DNA from: Mycolicibacterium chitae
GTDB taxonomy: Bacteria; Actinomycetota; Actinomycetes; Mycobacteriales; Mycobacteriaceae
NCBI RefSeq assembly: GCF_900637205.1
Contig: NZ_LR134355.1
Coordinates: 3,906,001 to 3,970,000, forward strand
Direction: 5' to 3'
Length of the DNA stretch: 64,000 nt
In this document: in pieces, positions 18,260-27,126 of the stretch
Layout of the letters: every line of letters begins with the position of its first letter
Position numbering within the stretch: position 1 is the first letter of the stretch
Made by a program: the position numbers and the translations under genes
Notes under the pieces: generated by a model
Told to the model about the DNA's origin: nothing
Database searches by the model: none
The model's input: only the letters and a program-made list of their open reading frames with translations

Positions 18260-19148
18260 GGGTGTCGCGGACGGTCTGTTCGAGTTGGGTCAGTCCGGGT
18301 TCCTCGATCGGGTAGTGCCCGCAGTTGTCCAGCAGGACCGTGCGGGTGGGCGCCGAGATCCGTTGCAGGAAGGCGATACTGCGCTGCGGTGGGGTCCAGG
18401 CGTCCGCGGCCGGATGCACCAGCGTGACCGGCGCCCCGCGGTACTGCTCGGGAGCCGTGTGCGGGTAGTTCACCCAGCTCGACAGGAACCCCAGCGGCAC
18501 CTTGGCGCCCCCGCCGCGTCGGTCGTCGGCGCACAGCTTCGCCAGCGCGGGGTTGTTGCTCATCGCGGACATATCGGCGATCCAGCGGATCGGGACACGC
18601 ACGGAACCCAGTGCGGCCCCGGCGATTCGCAGCGCCGCGGCGCTCAGGCGACCGCTGACCTTCCAGCGCGAGGCCGCCGACAGCGCGGCCGGGTCGGACA
18701 TGTCGAGCAGGCATGTCGCCAGCACCGCCGCGACGTCGCCGGTGCGGGCCGCGGCCTCGTAGGCCAGCATCCCGCCCATGCTCGCGCCGAACAACACCAG
18801 TGGCCGGTCGTCGCGGCGATGCTCCTCGGTCACGATGTCGCAGAGCAGGTCGACCCAGTCGCCGTAGCGCACCGCCCCCGGGTTGGGTTCCTCGGTGTAC
18901 CCGTAGAGCGGCATGTCCGGCGAGAGCACCTCGACGCCCTGCTCGGCGACCAACCGAGCCAGCGGCCACAGCGCGCCGGAATACCCGCCGCCGCCGTGCA
19001 CCACGATCATCCGGATCGGGGCCGTCGGGTCGAGCGCGCGGGCGATGTGGACCCGGCGGCCTCGCCACGGCAACCACGTCGACTCGGGCGGCACCGTGGC
19101 GTGGTGACGGGCGGCGGGCAGGAACGCGGCGTACTGGTCGATGTCCAT
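18225..19148 (-). CDS. alpha/beta hydrolase
   Basis: A 307-aa alpha/beta-hydrolase-fold protein without signal peptide. The oxyanion segment (VVHGGGGYSG), the nucleophile elbow GASMGG and a late histidine (DNCGHYPIEEPG) are in the usual order, and an acidic residue is available in PAADAWTPP. The substrate is unknown; esterase, epoxide-hydrolase-like or thioesterase roles are all possible. It lies between the TetR gene (convergent, overlapping by 35 bases) and esxT (same strand, about 160 bases away), so it is probably not part of the ESX-4 machine. Confidence 0.88.
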   Translation of the reverse strand: MDIDQYAAFLPAARHHATVPPESTWLPWRGRRVHIARALDPTAPIRMIVVHGGGGYSGALWPLARLVAEQGVEVLSPDMPLYGYTEEPNPGAVRYGDWVDLLCDIVTEEHRRDDRPLVLFGASMGGMLAYEAAARTGDVAAVLATCLLDMSDPAALSAASRWKVSGRLSAAALRIAGAALGSVRVPIRWIADMSAMSNNPALAKLCADDRRGGGAKVPLGFLSSWVNYPHTAPEQYRGAPVTLVHPAADAWTPPQRSIAFLQRISAPTRTVLLDNCGHYPIEEPGLTQLEQTVRDTLTAVAEQADRR

Positions 19149-19308
19149 ACCTCGATCGTGGGCCCACGGACCGCGGCTGACAACTCGCGTTCTTGCGGCT
19201 TGTTTGCGCAGTTCAGCGGTGGTGCCGCGGCACTGTGTTCAGGTTTGTGGCCGCGGGGCCCCGCCGGGCTCTCCTCCCGACGGGGCCGCGCAGCGGATCG
19301 TGGCGGCG

Positions 19309-19605
19309 CTACCGGAACCAGGTGTTGGCCGCGTGCCGGTCGGTCTCGGCGAGGTCGTCCGCGCCCGCACCGACGGCCTGACCGAGCCGCACCAGCATGT
19401 CGTTGAGCGCGAGCGCGGACTGCTGCCACCGCAACTGCTCGCCGCGGTAGGCGGTCGCGGCCTCGCGCGTCCAGAGTTCCTGCAGCGGCGCGATCTGCGC
19501 CCGCAGATCGTCGAGCAGGGTGTTCAACCGGGCCGAGGTGGTCTGGATCTCCTGGCGCACCAGGGTCTCGATCTCGCCGAACTGATAGGACAGCATGGGA
19601 TCCAT
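19309..19605 (-). CDS. esxT: ESX-4 WXG100-type protein EsxT
   Basis: A 98-aa WXG100-superfamily protein expected to form a helical hairpin dimer with EsxU and be exported by ESX-4. It follows M. tuberculosis EsxT closely in pattern: LSYQFGEIETLVRQEIQTTSARLN, then IAPLQELWTREAATAY, then GADDLAETDRHAANTW. The turn has Trp-Thr-Arg instead of the Trp-x-Gly that names the family, as in other EsxT proteins. The ATG at 19605 gives this N-terminus. It lies 11 bases after esxU in one operon. Confidence 0.92.
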   Translation of the reverse strand: MDPMLSYQFGEIETLVRQEIQTTSARLNTLLDDLRAQIAPLQELWTREAATAYRGEQLRWQQSALALNDMLVRLGQAVGAGADDLAETDRHAANTWFR

Positions 19606-19616
19606 GGCGGCGGCCC

Positions 19617-19949
19617 TCAGAGCTCGGCCGCGCTGGCGCTGACCTGCTGGGCGTGCCGTTCGGTGGCCGCGCGCAGGGCTCGCTCGTTGGTCCGGATGGT
19701 TTCGGCGATGGCGTCCAGCGCGGTGCACAGCCGCACCGATTCGGCGTTCCAGCGTTGCATCACGTCGCGGAACACCGTGGCCGCCGTGCCGCTCCAGACC
19801 GACGGCGGCACCGCGGTCAACCGGCCGACGAAGGCGTGCAACAGCCCGCGCACCTCGGCGCTGCGGGCATCGGTCAGGGCCGCCACCTTCGCCATCAGTG
19901 CGAAGTCGGTGGCTAGGCCGTCCTGTGGTGTGTCGTGTGGTGTGGTCAT
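19617..19949 (-). CDS. esxU: ESX-4 WXG100-type protein EsxU
   Basis: A 110-aa partner of EsxT. It has a clear WXG motif at the turn (VWSGTAATVF) between two predicted helices, and a hydrophilic N-terminal tail. The ATG at 19949 has GGGGAG just upstream. It is followed 11 bases later by esxT and preceded, after 65 bases, by the Rv3446c-family gene. The reversed orientation of the esx pair relative to eccD4-mycP4 and the order esxT-esxU-Rv3446c-eccC4 match the M. tuberculosis ESX-4 locus. Confidence 0.92.
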   Translation of the reverse strand: MTTPHDTPQDGLATDFALMAKVAALTDARSAEVRGLLHAFVGRLTAVPPSVWSGTAATVFRDVMQRWNAESVRLCTALDAIAETIRTNERALRAATERHAQQVSASAAEL

Positions 19950-20014
19950 CTGCTCCCCTGGTGTCGGATCTTCCTTGTTGGTTGGACGGTGCCGGGACGA
20001 ATTCGGTTCCCTTT

Positions 20015-21127
20015 TCACCGGATTCGATGTGCCGAGCCGATCGCCGCGTCGCACACGGCGGAAAGTTCGGGCGGGCCCACACAGCCGATGCCGATCCGGA
20101 TTCCGTCGTCGACGAGGACCGTCCAGCGGATCTCGGCGCCGGGGCGGATCTCCCGGTAGGTGATCGCCGGGCGCTGCGCGCGCCGGTCGGTGGGGTTGAA
20201 GTCGACGAACACCCCGGGTGGTTGCTCGCGCAGCGCGGCGTGCAGGGTGGCGGCCACGGCCGGCAGATCGCCGCCGGGCACGGCCGCCTGGGTGAGGTGC
20301 AGGACCGCGGCGGGTTCGCCGGGGGCGGCCACCTCCAGCCGCGCCGATCCGGGTCCGTCGGTGACGCGGCGCACCGCCCAGCCGTCCGGGACGGCGGTGC
20401 TGATCCGGCCCTCCACGAGAGCCACCGTCGGCGGCGCATCGACCGCGGCCTCGGGTGCGGCGAGCCAGGCCGCCCCGGCCAGCGCGCCGCCGAGGCCGAC
20501 GCCCGCCACCCAACGCCAACGGTTCCCGGCCCGCGCCGGTGTCGGGAGATCGGGCGCCGCAGGTTCGATGGCCCATTGCCGGGGATCCACGGGGGTCACG
20601 CCGGTGCGCAGGCGCGCGGTGATCAACCCGCCCAGCACCGTGGCGCCGGGCACGTCGGCGGGTGCGTCGAGGGCCACCGATCCGGCGCCGTCGACCAGCT
20701 CCGCGACCCGTGCTGCCAGCGCTTCGGTTGTCCCCGAGCGTGTTTCGACGACGTGACCGCCGGCGCGGGCCACCAGCAGCTGATCCGGCCCGATCTCGAC
20801 TACGGCGTCGGCGGCGGCCGAGGCCGACCGCGGCCGGGTCAGCACCCGGTCCGCCAGGCCGGCGGCCGCCGCGGCGACCATGGCCGGTCGCGTCGCGGGC
20901 CACCAGCTGGGGTGGATCAGGTGCGCCTCGGATGCGCCGTCGAGCAACGGCGTGAGGACCCGGCGCCACACCGCCGCGGTGCGCACCGCGCGCTCCCCCA
21001 CCACGGTCATCGGGTCATCGCCCGCCTGCAGCGCCGCGTCGGCCAGGTCCGGGTCGGCGGTCCTCGGCACCCCGTCCAGGCGGCGGATCGTGACCGGCCC
21101 CAGCTCGCAGACCGCGACCCGGGTCAC
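20015..21127 (-). CDS. type VII secretion-associated protein, Rv3446c family
   Basis: A 370-aa ESX-4 accessory protein. The N-terminal half (about 1-215) has a pattern of short hydrophobic strands and GERAVRTAAVW, reminiscent of an actin/Hsp70-like fold but without clear catalytic motifs. One membrane segment (about 228-247, WRWVAGVGLGGALAGAAWLAA) follows. The C-terminal domain (about 260-370) is the family-defining Rv3446c region (GWAVRRVTDGPGSARLEV, PGVFVDFNP, TVLVDDGIRIGIGCVG). It overlaps the eccC4 stop by four bases, so it is made together with the ATPase. Its role in secretion is not established. Confidence 0.88.
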   Translation of the reverse strand: MTRVAVCELGPVTIRRLDGVPRTADPDLADAALQAGDDPMTVVGERAVRTAAVWRRVLTPLLDGASEAHLIHPSWWPATRPAMVAAAAAGLADRVLTRPRSASAAADAVVEIGPDQLLVARAGGHVVETRSGTTEALAARVAELVDGAGSVALDAPADVPGATVLGGLITARLRTGVTPVDPRQWAIEPAAPDLPTPARAGNRWRWVAGVGLGGALAGAAWLAAPEAAVDAPPTVALVEGRISTAVPDGWAVRRVTDGPGSARLEVAAPGEPAAVLHLTQAAVPGGDLPAVAATLHAALREQPPGVFVDFNPTDRRAQRPAITYREIRPGAEIRWTVLVDDGIRIGIGCVGPPELSAVCDAAIGSAHRIR

Positions 21128-24100
21128 GGTGCGCTCCAGGCGACCTGGACCAGCTGCTCGCCGCCGGCGCGGGTGCTCAGCACCCCGCGCCCCGGGGGCA
21201 GCGCCGCGGGACGCGTCGAGCCGAGCAGCGGTCCCTCATCGGCGGCGGCGCTCATCTGCAGTCCCATCGCGTCGCTGTGCCGCACCGCGGCGAGGAACGG
21301 CTCGTAGAGCGCACGCGCGGCGCCGGCGGCCGGGCGCGCGATCACCAGGTGCAGGCCGATGTCCCGGGACGCCGGGAGGAACTCGACGAGTGGCGCGAGC
21401 GCGCCCGCGGAGGTCAGGTCGGCGTCGTCGATCAGGATGAACACGTGCCCGGCCGCGCCGTGACGCAGCCGCGGCACCGCCTCGGCGACCAGCGCGGTGA
21501 GGGCGGCCTCGCCGACGACGTGGGTCGCCCCCGCGGGTGCGGTCAAGGTCCGGCGCGGGTCCACCACGATCAGCCGGTCCGGCCCGCCGAGCTGCTGGGC
21601 GATGCCGCGCAGCGTCGCGGTCTTGCCGCAGCCCCGGTCGCCGAGGATCAGCAGGTGCGGCTGCACATCGAAATCCAGTACCACGGCGCGCAGTTCAGCC
21701 TCGTCGAGTCCGAGCGTGACGCGGCGGCCGGGTCCGGTGTCGTGCGGGAGGGTTGCGCGGTCGACGAGGTGCGGCAACACCTTGGTCGCCGGTGCCCGGT
21801 GGCCGGGATGGCGGGCGGTCAGCGCGGCGCCCGCCGCCGCGGTGGCTTCGGCCAGACCGGCGGCGGTGGCGGCCCCGTCGAGGCGCGGCAGCGCCAGGGT
21901 CAACGCGGACCCGTCCGGGGCCAGTCCTCGGCCCGGCCGCTGCGCGGGCACGCTGCGTGCGGCGCGGCGGTCGACCTCGGAGTCGATGGGGTCGGCCAGC
22001 CGCAGTTCGATCCGGGTGCCGATCTGATCGCGCAGCGCGGGGCGCAGGTCGGCCCAGCGCGATGCGGCCAGGACGACGTGCACACCCAGCGAAAGGCCCT
22101 CCGCGGCAAGGTTGGTGATGGCCAGTTCCAGGTCGTCGCGCTCCTGGCGCAACGCCGCCCAGCCGTCGACGATCAGGAACACGTCGCCGAACGGGTCCTC
22201 CGCACCCAGGGTGCCGTCGGCGCGGCGGCGCCGATACTCCGCGATCGAATCGAGGCCGTGCCGGGCGAACAGGATCTCCCGGCGGCGCAGCAGCGCGGTC
22301 AGATCGGTGACGATGCGCCGGGCCAGTTCGACGTCGCGGCGGGCCGCGACCGCGCCGACGTGCGGCAGCCCGCGCAGCGGACCGAGGGCGCCGCCGCCGA
22401 AGTCGAGGCCGTACAGCTGGATTCGCCGCGGGGTGTGCGTGGCGGCCAGTGCCAGCGCGAGGGTGCGCAGCGCCGCGCTCTTGCCCGATTGCGGCGCTCC
22501 GACGACCGCCACGTGGCCCGCCGCGCCGGACAGGTCCACCATCAGCGGTTCGCGGCGCTGGTCGAAGACGCGGTCGACCTGCCCGATCGGCACCCGCAGG
22601 TCCGCGGCCGCGACGTCGGACAGCAGCGCGTCCAGGCTCGGCGAGTGCGGCAGCGGCGGCAGCCACACCCGGTGGGCGGCCGGCCCCCGCCCCTCGACGG
22701 CGTCGAGCACCGCGTCCAGCAGCGTGCCCGCCGGCGGGGGCGCGACGGGTTCGGGACGCCGCGCTTCGGCGGTGAACTCGGTGACGGTGCGGACGGGTTC
22801 GGGGCCCGGGGCGGGCGCAGGTGCGGGACCCGACACCGTGACGGCGCGGAAGCGCAGCGGCTCGCCGGCGCCGGCCTTCAGGTAGGCGCTGCCGGGTGCG
22901 GCGGGCAACTCGTAGGCGTCCGCGACACCGAGCACCGCCCGAGACTCTCCGGCCGACAACGTCTTCAGGCAGATCCGATAGGACAGGTGCGATTCCAGTC
23001 CGCGCAGCCGGCCCTCCTCGAGGCGCTGACTGGCCAGCAGCAGATGCACACCCAGGGACCGGCCGAGCCGGCCGATGGCCACGAACACGTCGACGAATTC
23101 GGGGTGTTGGCTGAGCAGTTCGGCGAACTCGTCGACGATGACCAGCAGCGTGGGCAGCGGCGGCAGGGACCGGTCGTCGGCGCGGGCGCGCCGGTAGGCG
23201 TCGACGCCCCCGAGGTTGCCGGCTTCGCGCAGCACCCGCTGCCGCCGCTGCAGCTCACCGGTGAGGGCCTCCTGCATGCGCTCGACCAGGTAGGCCTCGT
23301 CGGCCAAGTTGGTGATCACGGCCGAGACGTGTTGTGCGCGTTCCAGTCCCAGAAACGTCGCCCCGCCCTTGAAGTCCACCAGGATCAGGTTGAGTTCCTC
23401 GGAGGAATGCCCCGCGATCATGCCCAGCGCCACGGTGCGCAGCAGTTCGGACTTGCCGGAGCCGGTGGCGCCGATGCACAGCCCGTGCGGACCGATACCG
23501 CCGGCCGCGGATTCCCGGATGTCGAGGTCGACGGCCTCGCCGCCCGGGGTGGTCCCGATCGGGATGCGCAGGGGCCGGTGTGCGCGGTTCATCAGCTGCG
23601 ACCAGAAGTCGTCGGGCCGCCGCCCGGCGTCGTCGCGGTGCCGGGTCAGCCGGCGGGCACAGGTCAGCGCCTGCGCCTCGCCCATCAGGTCCGGGGTGGC
23701 CGTGGCCAGCACCGCGCCGTCGGCGCGGCAGGCGGCGACCTGCTGCGGGGTCACCGTCAACTCCAGATCCGCCGCGTCGGAGCCGCCCATTACCAGCACG
23801 CACATCGGCGGGGTGGCCGCGGGCACCCCGGCCGCGTCGAGAACCACCAGCAGCCGACGATCGGTGCCCAGTTGCCCGGCCTCGGCGAGGTCCCGGCAGA
23901 ACATCGGTGCGGGGTGCCGGTTGTGCGGTAACCATTTGATCCAGTCCCACCGCCGGCGCGCCGAGGGGCCGGCCACCACGGCGATCGCGACCTCACCGGG
24001 CCCGTGCGAGACCGCCAGTTGGCAGATCATCGACCGCGCCAGGGCGGCCGCGTCGGCCGAGGCGCCGCGCACCGCGACCACCCCCGCGGCCGGCAGGTCG

Positions 24101-24684
24101 ATGGTGACCGGCAGCCCCGGCACGGTCGCATAGGCGGCGAGGAATTCCCGCAGGGCCGACTCGGTGACGGGGTCGGGGGTCTGCGGGCCCTGCGCGTCGT
24201 CGGGGCGGGGTGCCCGCACCGGGCGGGTGTCGGGGGTGACGTCGCCGCGGCCGATGCGGAGACGGCCGAAGTCGGCGTCGCCGGGCCGGCACCGCCACAT
24301 CGCCGGGGTCCCCACCGCGGCCCACAGCGCATCGGGGTCAGGATGGCGTTGTGCGGACCGAACTTGTTGCCGCGCAGCGGCTTCGGCCAAATCGGCACCG
24401 GTGCGGTCCAGATAGTCCAGGTAGTCGTCCCGGTCGCGGTCGAGCTTGGCGTTGCCGCCCGCGCCGACACCGTAGGCCAGCGAGGTCAGCGTCGAGACGA
24501 TCATGATCACCGGGAACGCCAGCATCGCCGGGTTGTGCTGCGGCAGCGGCGCCCCACCGACGCCGAGCGCCACCATGACGCCCGCCCCGGCGACCAGTCC
24601 CAGGACCGGCAGCCAGCGGTTCCGGGCCCAGCCGCGGGTGTCCCGCGGCAGCGCGGGCGGCTCCGACACGGTGATCTCGACCAC
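21124..24684 (-). CDS. eccC4: ESX-4 ATPase EccC4 (FtsK/SpoIIIE type)
   Basis: The motor of the ESX-4 secretion system, about 1186 aa. Two N-terminal membrane segments (about 24-42 and 49-68) anchor it. Three FtsK/SpoIIIE ATPase domains follow, with P-loops GATGSGKS (about residue 405), GAPQSGKS (about 730) and GDRGCGKT (about 1015). Walker B-like strands (TLLVIVDEF, DVFLIVDGW, HVFILIDDAD) follow each one. All three P-loops look intact, unlike some EccC proteins with degenerate second or third sites. GTG 24684 is chosen as the start; the frame is open to 24747. It is divergent from eccD4 with only 91 bases between, which must hold both promoters. Confidence 0.95.
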   Translation of the reverse strand: MVEITVSEPPALPRDTRGWARNRWLPVLGLVAGAGVMVALGVGGAPLPQHNPAMLAFPVIMIVSTLTSLAYGVGAGGNAKLDRDRDDYLDYLDRTGADLAEAAARQQVRSAQRHPDPDALWAAVGTPAMWRCRPGDADFGRLRIGRGDVTPDTRPVRAPRPDDAQGPQTPDPVTESALREFLAAYATVPGLPVTIDLPAAGVVAVRGASADAAALARSMICQLAVSHGPGEVAIAVVAGPSARRRWDWIKWLPHNRHPAPMFCRDLAEAGQLGTDRRLLVVLDAAGVPAATPPMCVLVMGGSDAADLELTVTPQQVAACRADGAVLATATPDLMGEAQALTCARRLTRHRDDAGRRPDDFWSQLMNRAHRPLRIPIGTTPGGEAVDLDIRESAAGGIGPHGLCIGATGSGKSELLRTVALGMIAGHSSEELNLILVDFKGGATFLGLERAQHVSAVITNLADEAYLVERMQEALTGELQRRQRVLREAGNLGGVDAYRRARADDRSLPPLPTLLVIVDEFAELLSQHPEFVDVFVAIGRLGRSLGVHLLLASQRLEEGRLRGLESHLSYRICLKTLSAGESRAVLGVADAYELPAAPGSAYLKAGAGEPLRFRAVTVSGPAPAPAPGPEPVRTVTEFTAEARRPEPVAPPPAGTLLDAVLDAVEGRGPAAHRVWLPPLPHSPSLDALLSDVAAADLRVPIGQVDRVFDQRREPLMVDLSGAAGHVAVVGAPQSGKSAALRTLALALAATHTPRRIQLYGLDFGGGALGPLRGLPHVGAVAARRDVELARRIVTDLTALLRRREILFARHGLDSIAEYRRRRADGTLGAEDPFGDVFLIVDGWAALRQERDDLELAITNLAAEGLSLGVHVVLAASRWADLRPALRDQIGTRIELRLADPIDSEVDRRAARSVPAQRPGRGLAPDGSALTLALPRLDGAATAAGLAEATAAAGAALTARHPGHRAPATKVLPHLVDRATLPHDTGPGRRVTLGLDEAELRAVVLDFDVQPHLLILGDRGCGKTATLRGIAQQLGGPDRLIVVDPRRTLTAPAGATHVVGEAALTALVAEAVPRLRHGAAGHVFILIDDADLTSAGALAPLVEFLPASRDIGLHLVIARPAAGAARALYEPFLAAVRHSDAMGLQMSAAADEGPLLGSTRPAALPPGRGVLSTRAGGEQLVQVAWSAP

Positions 24685-24775
24685 GGAACGGACCGTATGC
24701 AGCGTCGCCGCACCCGGCAATTCACCTGTGGATCGTCGCGCACGCACCGGGTACGGATCGGCCTAGCGTCGCGGC

Positions 24776-25807
24776 ATGCGAGTCTCGATCCGTCTCAACG
24801 ACATCGGCTTTGACGTCACCGTGCCCGACGATGTCCCGGCCGCCGAACTGCTGCCGGCGCTCTGGGACATCGGTATCGCCCACGGCGCCGACGAGGGCAC
24901 CGCGGCGCTGTCCCGGCATCTCTACGCTCCGGGCGTGGGCCCGGTGGACCCGTCGGCGACGCTGACCGAGGCCGGGGTGACCGACGGTGAGTTGCTGGTG
25001 CTGACCACCGAATCGGCAGTGCCCACCGAGGTCCTCGATGTCGACCCGGCGCGGGCGCTGGCGCGCCACACCCGCGACCGGGGCCGCTGGACCCCGCGGC
25101 GGTCCCGGATCGCGGCGCTGGCCGCGGCGGCGTGCGCGGCCGCGGCCGTCGGGGCCACCGCGATTCCCGAGGCGCCGGTCCCCCGGTTGTTGTTGGCCGC
25201 GGCCGCGGTCGCGACGGTCGCGGTCCCGGCCGCGCGGCGGGCACCCGGGGTGACCGACGTGTTCGCCCCGGTCGCGATGGCCGCGGGGCTGGTGATCGCA
25301 GCGGCGTTGCCGGCCATGATCTTTGACGCCGGGATCGCGCTGACCGGTCTGGCCTTGGCCGCCGTCGCGCTGGTGGTGCTCGCGACGGCGGGACGGGCGG
25401 TCCTGACGCGGGGCGGATCCGAACCCGCTCGGTGGGCGGGCCTGCACGCCCGCGTGGTGGCGGGGGCGGCGGCCGCGGCCGGGATCGGCGCGGTGCTGGC
25501 CGACGATGTGGTGTTCAGCGCGGTGGCGGCCGTGGTGCTGTTGTTGCGGGCGGGCCATCCGCTGCCGCCGACCGCCCGCGCCGTGCTGCTGACCTCGGGC
25601 ACCCTGAGCGCCTGCGCTGCTCTCGTGACCCAGGCCCCGGCCGGGGCGACGTGGCCGGCCGCGGTCGGCGTGGCGGCCGCGGTGTTCGCGATCCGGTGGG
25701 CCGTGGCCGGCCCGACCGCCGGGCTGCTGCGCGTCCTGGCCGCGGCCGAACAGATCGCGTTGGTCGCGGTGCTGCCGGCCGCGTGGTGGGCGTTGGACCT
25801 GCGCTGA
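24776..25807 (+). CDS. eccD4: ESX-4 integral membrane protein EccD4, short form
   Basis: The channel-forming component of ESX-4. An N-terminal ubiquitin-like domain (about 1-80, RVSIRLNDIGFDVTVP, then GELLVLTT) is followed by hydrophobic segments; I count about nine (roughly 111-130, 137-152, 161-181, 184-206, 224-242, 245-258, 268-286, 293-312, 319-340). EccD proteins usually have eleven and are about 460-510 aa, while this one is 343 aa. The reading frame is intact and the protein ends just before mycP4 with a one-base overlap, so a real internal shortening is more likely than a sequencing error. It may still be functional. Confidence 0.85.
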   Translation: MRVSIRLNDIGFDVTVPDDVPAAELLPALWDIGIAHGADEGTAALSRHLYAPGVGPVDPSATLTEAGVTDGELLVLTTESAVPTEVLDVDPARALARHTRDRGRWTPRRSRIAALAAAACAAAAVGATAIPEAPVPRLLLAAAAVATVAVPAARRAPGVTDVFAPVAMAAGLVIAAALPAMIFDAGIALTGLALAAVALVVLATAGRAVLTRGGSEPARWAGLHARVVAGAAAAAGIGAVLADDVVFSAVAAVVLLLRAGHPLPPTARAVLLTSGTLSACAALVTQAPAGATWPAAVGVAAAVFAIRWAVAGPTAGLLRVLAAAEQIALVAVLPAAWWALDLR

Positions 25808-27126
25808 TGCGCACGTTTCGGATCCTCGCGGCGGCGCTGTTCGTCGCGGCCGCGGGGCCGGCGCCACCCGCGCAGGCGCTGACACCGCCGGTCATCGACA
25901 GCCACCGGCTGCCCGGACCCGCCGCACCGACTCCCCCGGTCGCCACCGCCCAGCGCGAGATCTGCGCGGTGCCACGGCAATTGCCCACCGACGGCGCCCC
26001 CGAGCATCCCGTGGCCGCGCTCGGTCTGGAGGCCGCGTGGCAGCTGACCCGCGGGCAGGGTCAGCGGGTGGCCGTCATCGACACCGGCGTCGCGCGCCAT
26101 CACCGCCTGGCCCGCCTCGAGGGCGCCGGGGACTACGTCGCCGCCGGCGACGGCACCGAGGACTGTGACGGCCACGGCACCGTCGTCGCCGGGATCATCG
26201 CCGCCGCGCCCGGCCCCGACGGGTTCTCCGGCCTCGCGCCGGCGGCGACGGTGCTCAGTATCCGCCAGTCGAGCACTAAGTTCGGGCCCGCCCACGACCC
26301 GGGGGCGGTCGGGTTCGGCGACGTCGAAACCATGGCCAGGGCCGTGCGGACCGCCGCCGACCGGGGCGCCACGGTCATCAACATCTCCTCGGTGGCCTGC
26401 CGCGCCGGGGCGCTCGACGACGGCGCGCTGGGCGCCGCGCTGGCCTACGCGGTCGACGTCAAGGACGCGGTTGTGGTCGTGGCGGCCGGCAACATCGGTG
26501 GCGCCGGGCAATGTCCGAGCCAGCCCGATGGGGCTGCTACGCAATGGGATACGGCCACCGTGGCGGTCAGCCCGGCCTGGTACGACGACTACGTCCTGAC
26601 CGTCGGGTCGGTGGGCCCGGACGGCGCGCCGTCCGCGTTCACCATGCCCGGGCCGTGGGTCGACGTCGGGGCACCGGGAGAGAACCTGGTGTCGCTGAAC
26701 CCGGCGGGCAACGGCCTGATCGACGCGTTGCCGGCCGCCGCGGGCGACCGGCCGATCTCGGGCACCAGCTATGCCGCGCCCGTCGTCGCGGGCCTGGCGG
26801 CCCTGGTCCGGTCCCGGTTTCCGGACCTCGATGCCCGGCAGGTGATGCAGCGCATCGAGACCAGCGCGCGCGGCGGACGCGGCTGGGATCCGGCGATCGG
26901 CAACGGGGTCGTCGATCCGGTGCGGGCGCTCGGCAGCGAATCGGTGATGGCGGCGCCGTCGCCCCGCGCGCAGGGTCACCCGCTCACCCCGGCAGCCGAA
27001 CCCGCGGCGGATACCGGTGCCCGCAACGCCGCCCTGATTGGTGTCGGGGTGTGCGCGGTGCTGTTGGTCGCGGCCTCAGCGTTGGGCGGGCGTCGCGGGC
27101 GCGACGACGACGTCGCGGGCCACTGA
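25807..27126 (+). CDS. mycP4: ESX-4 mycosin protease MycP4
   Basis: A 439-aa subtilisin-like serine protease that is part of the ESX-4 membrane complex and faces the periplasm. It has a signal peptide (about 1-24), a catalytic domain with Asp92 (VIDTG), His123 (DGHGTVVAG), oxyanion Asn229 (AAGN) and nucleophile Ser321 (GTSYAAP), and a C-terminal membrane anchor (about 405-425, GVGVCAVLLVAASAL). The triad is complete. The ATG overlaps the eccD4 stop by one base, so the two form an operon. The 3' end overlaps the convergent eccB4 gene by 51 bases. Confidence 0.96.
   Translation: MRTFRILAAALFVAAAGPAPPAQALTPPVIDSHRLPGPAAPTPPVATAQREICAVPRQLPTDGAPEHPVAALGLEAAWQLTRGQGQRVAVIDTGVARHHRLARLEGAGDYVAAGDGTEDCDGHGTVVAGIIAAAPGPDGFSGLAPAATVLSIRQSSTKFGPAHDPGAVGFGDVETMARAVRTAADRGATVINISSVACRAGALDDGALGAALAYAVDVKDAVVVVAAGNIGGAGQCPSQPDGAATQWDTATVAVSPAWYDDYVLTVGSVGPDGAPSAFTMPGPWVDVGAPGENLVSLNPAGNGLIDALPAAAGDRPISGTSYAAPVVAGLAALVRSRFPDLDARQVMQRIETSARGGRGWDPAIGNGVVDPVRALGSESVMAAPSPRAQGHPLTPAAEPAADTGARNAALIGVGVCAVLLVAASALGGRRGRDDDVAGH

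Noticed and set aside
21277..23931. An 884-codon open frame opposite eccC4, and similar long frames opposite eutB/ALDH (14727-17315) and glmM (10135-12534).
   Set aside because: All are exact shadows of well-identified genes, lack RBS and motifs, and show third-position GC patterns that belong to the sense strand.
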